From: Mailhella sp.
Lineage (GTDB): Bacteria; Desulfobacterota; Desulfovibrionia; Desulfovibrionales; Desulfovibrionaceae
Direction of reading: 5' to 3'
NCBI GenBank assembly: GCA_020024815.1
Contig: JAHHTE010000128.1
Span: forward strand, 1-5,994
Length of the DNA: 5,994 nt
Shown here: piece by piece, positions 5,992-5,994 of the stretch
Layout: every line of letters begins with the position of its first letter
How positions within the stretch are numbered: position 1 is the stretch's first letter
Made by a program: the position numbers and the translations under genes
The notes under the pieces: generated by a model
The model's input: the letters and a program-made list of their open reading frames with translations, nothing else
What the model was told of the DNA's origin: nothing
Databases searched by the model: none

Positions 5992-5994
5992 TTA

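Noticed and set aside
5869..5994. A lysine riboswitch or a leader peptide before lysA
   Set aside because: The region is too short for the lysine riboswitch aptamer, shows none of its conserved core, and contains no short reading frame rich in Lys codons with a ribosome binding site.
1..5994. CRISPR array, insertion sequence, tRNA or rRNA gene, toxin-antitoxin or phage genes
   Set aside because: I found no spaced direct repeats, transposase or integrase motifs, cloverleaf sequences or related coding signatures. All coding space is filled by five ordinary genes.

Overview
All five genes lie on the minus strand, so transcription runs from high to low coordinates. The window is AT-rich and very compact: gaps between genes are 8 to 48 bases. 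The only longer non-coding stretches are the two edges. The glutamyl-tRNA synthetase and diaminopimelate decarboxylase read like those of a sulfate-reducing-type deltaproteobacterium (Desulfovibrionaceae and relatives), but with much lower GC than most of that group. A host-associated, Lawsonia-like or uncultured gut relative would fit. This lineage call is an inference from remembered family resemblance, not from a search. The outer-membrane-type lipoprotein and the diaminopimelate route to lysine both fit a Gram-negative cell.

Layout in transcription order: (1) 5869-5994, a leader with a 38-base near-perfect inverted repeat and a second hairpin; (2) lysA, diaminopimelate decarboxylase (4603-5868); (3) a 36-base gap filled by an intrinsic terminator hairpin whose 3' arm also carries the ribosome binding site of the next gene; (4) a MATE-family efflux transporter (3187-4566); (5) 8 bases later, a DUF2156 protein related to the aminoacyl-transferase domain of MprF (2222-3178), its ribosome binding site overlapping the MATE stop codon; (6) 43 bases later, gltX, glutamyl-tRNA synthetase (796-2178); (7) a strong intrinsic terminator (758-787) that runs directly into the G6 ribosome binding site of (8) a 230-residue predicted lipoprotein (55-747) with a tyrosine-rich middle; (9) positions 1-54, AT-rich with only a weak hairpin.

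The MATE and DUF2156 genes are almost certainly one translationally coupled unit, and gltX probably follows on the same transcript because I see no terminator between them. lysA and gltX are housekeeping genes for lysine and peptidoglycan precursors and for Glu-tRNA. I see no evidence of a mobile element, CRISPR array, RNA gene or clearly new system. The most interesting features are regulatory: two terminators placed so tightly against the next start codon that no promoter fits between them, and the structured leader before lysA.
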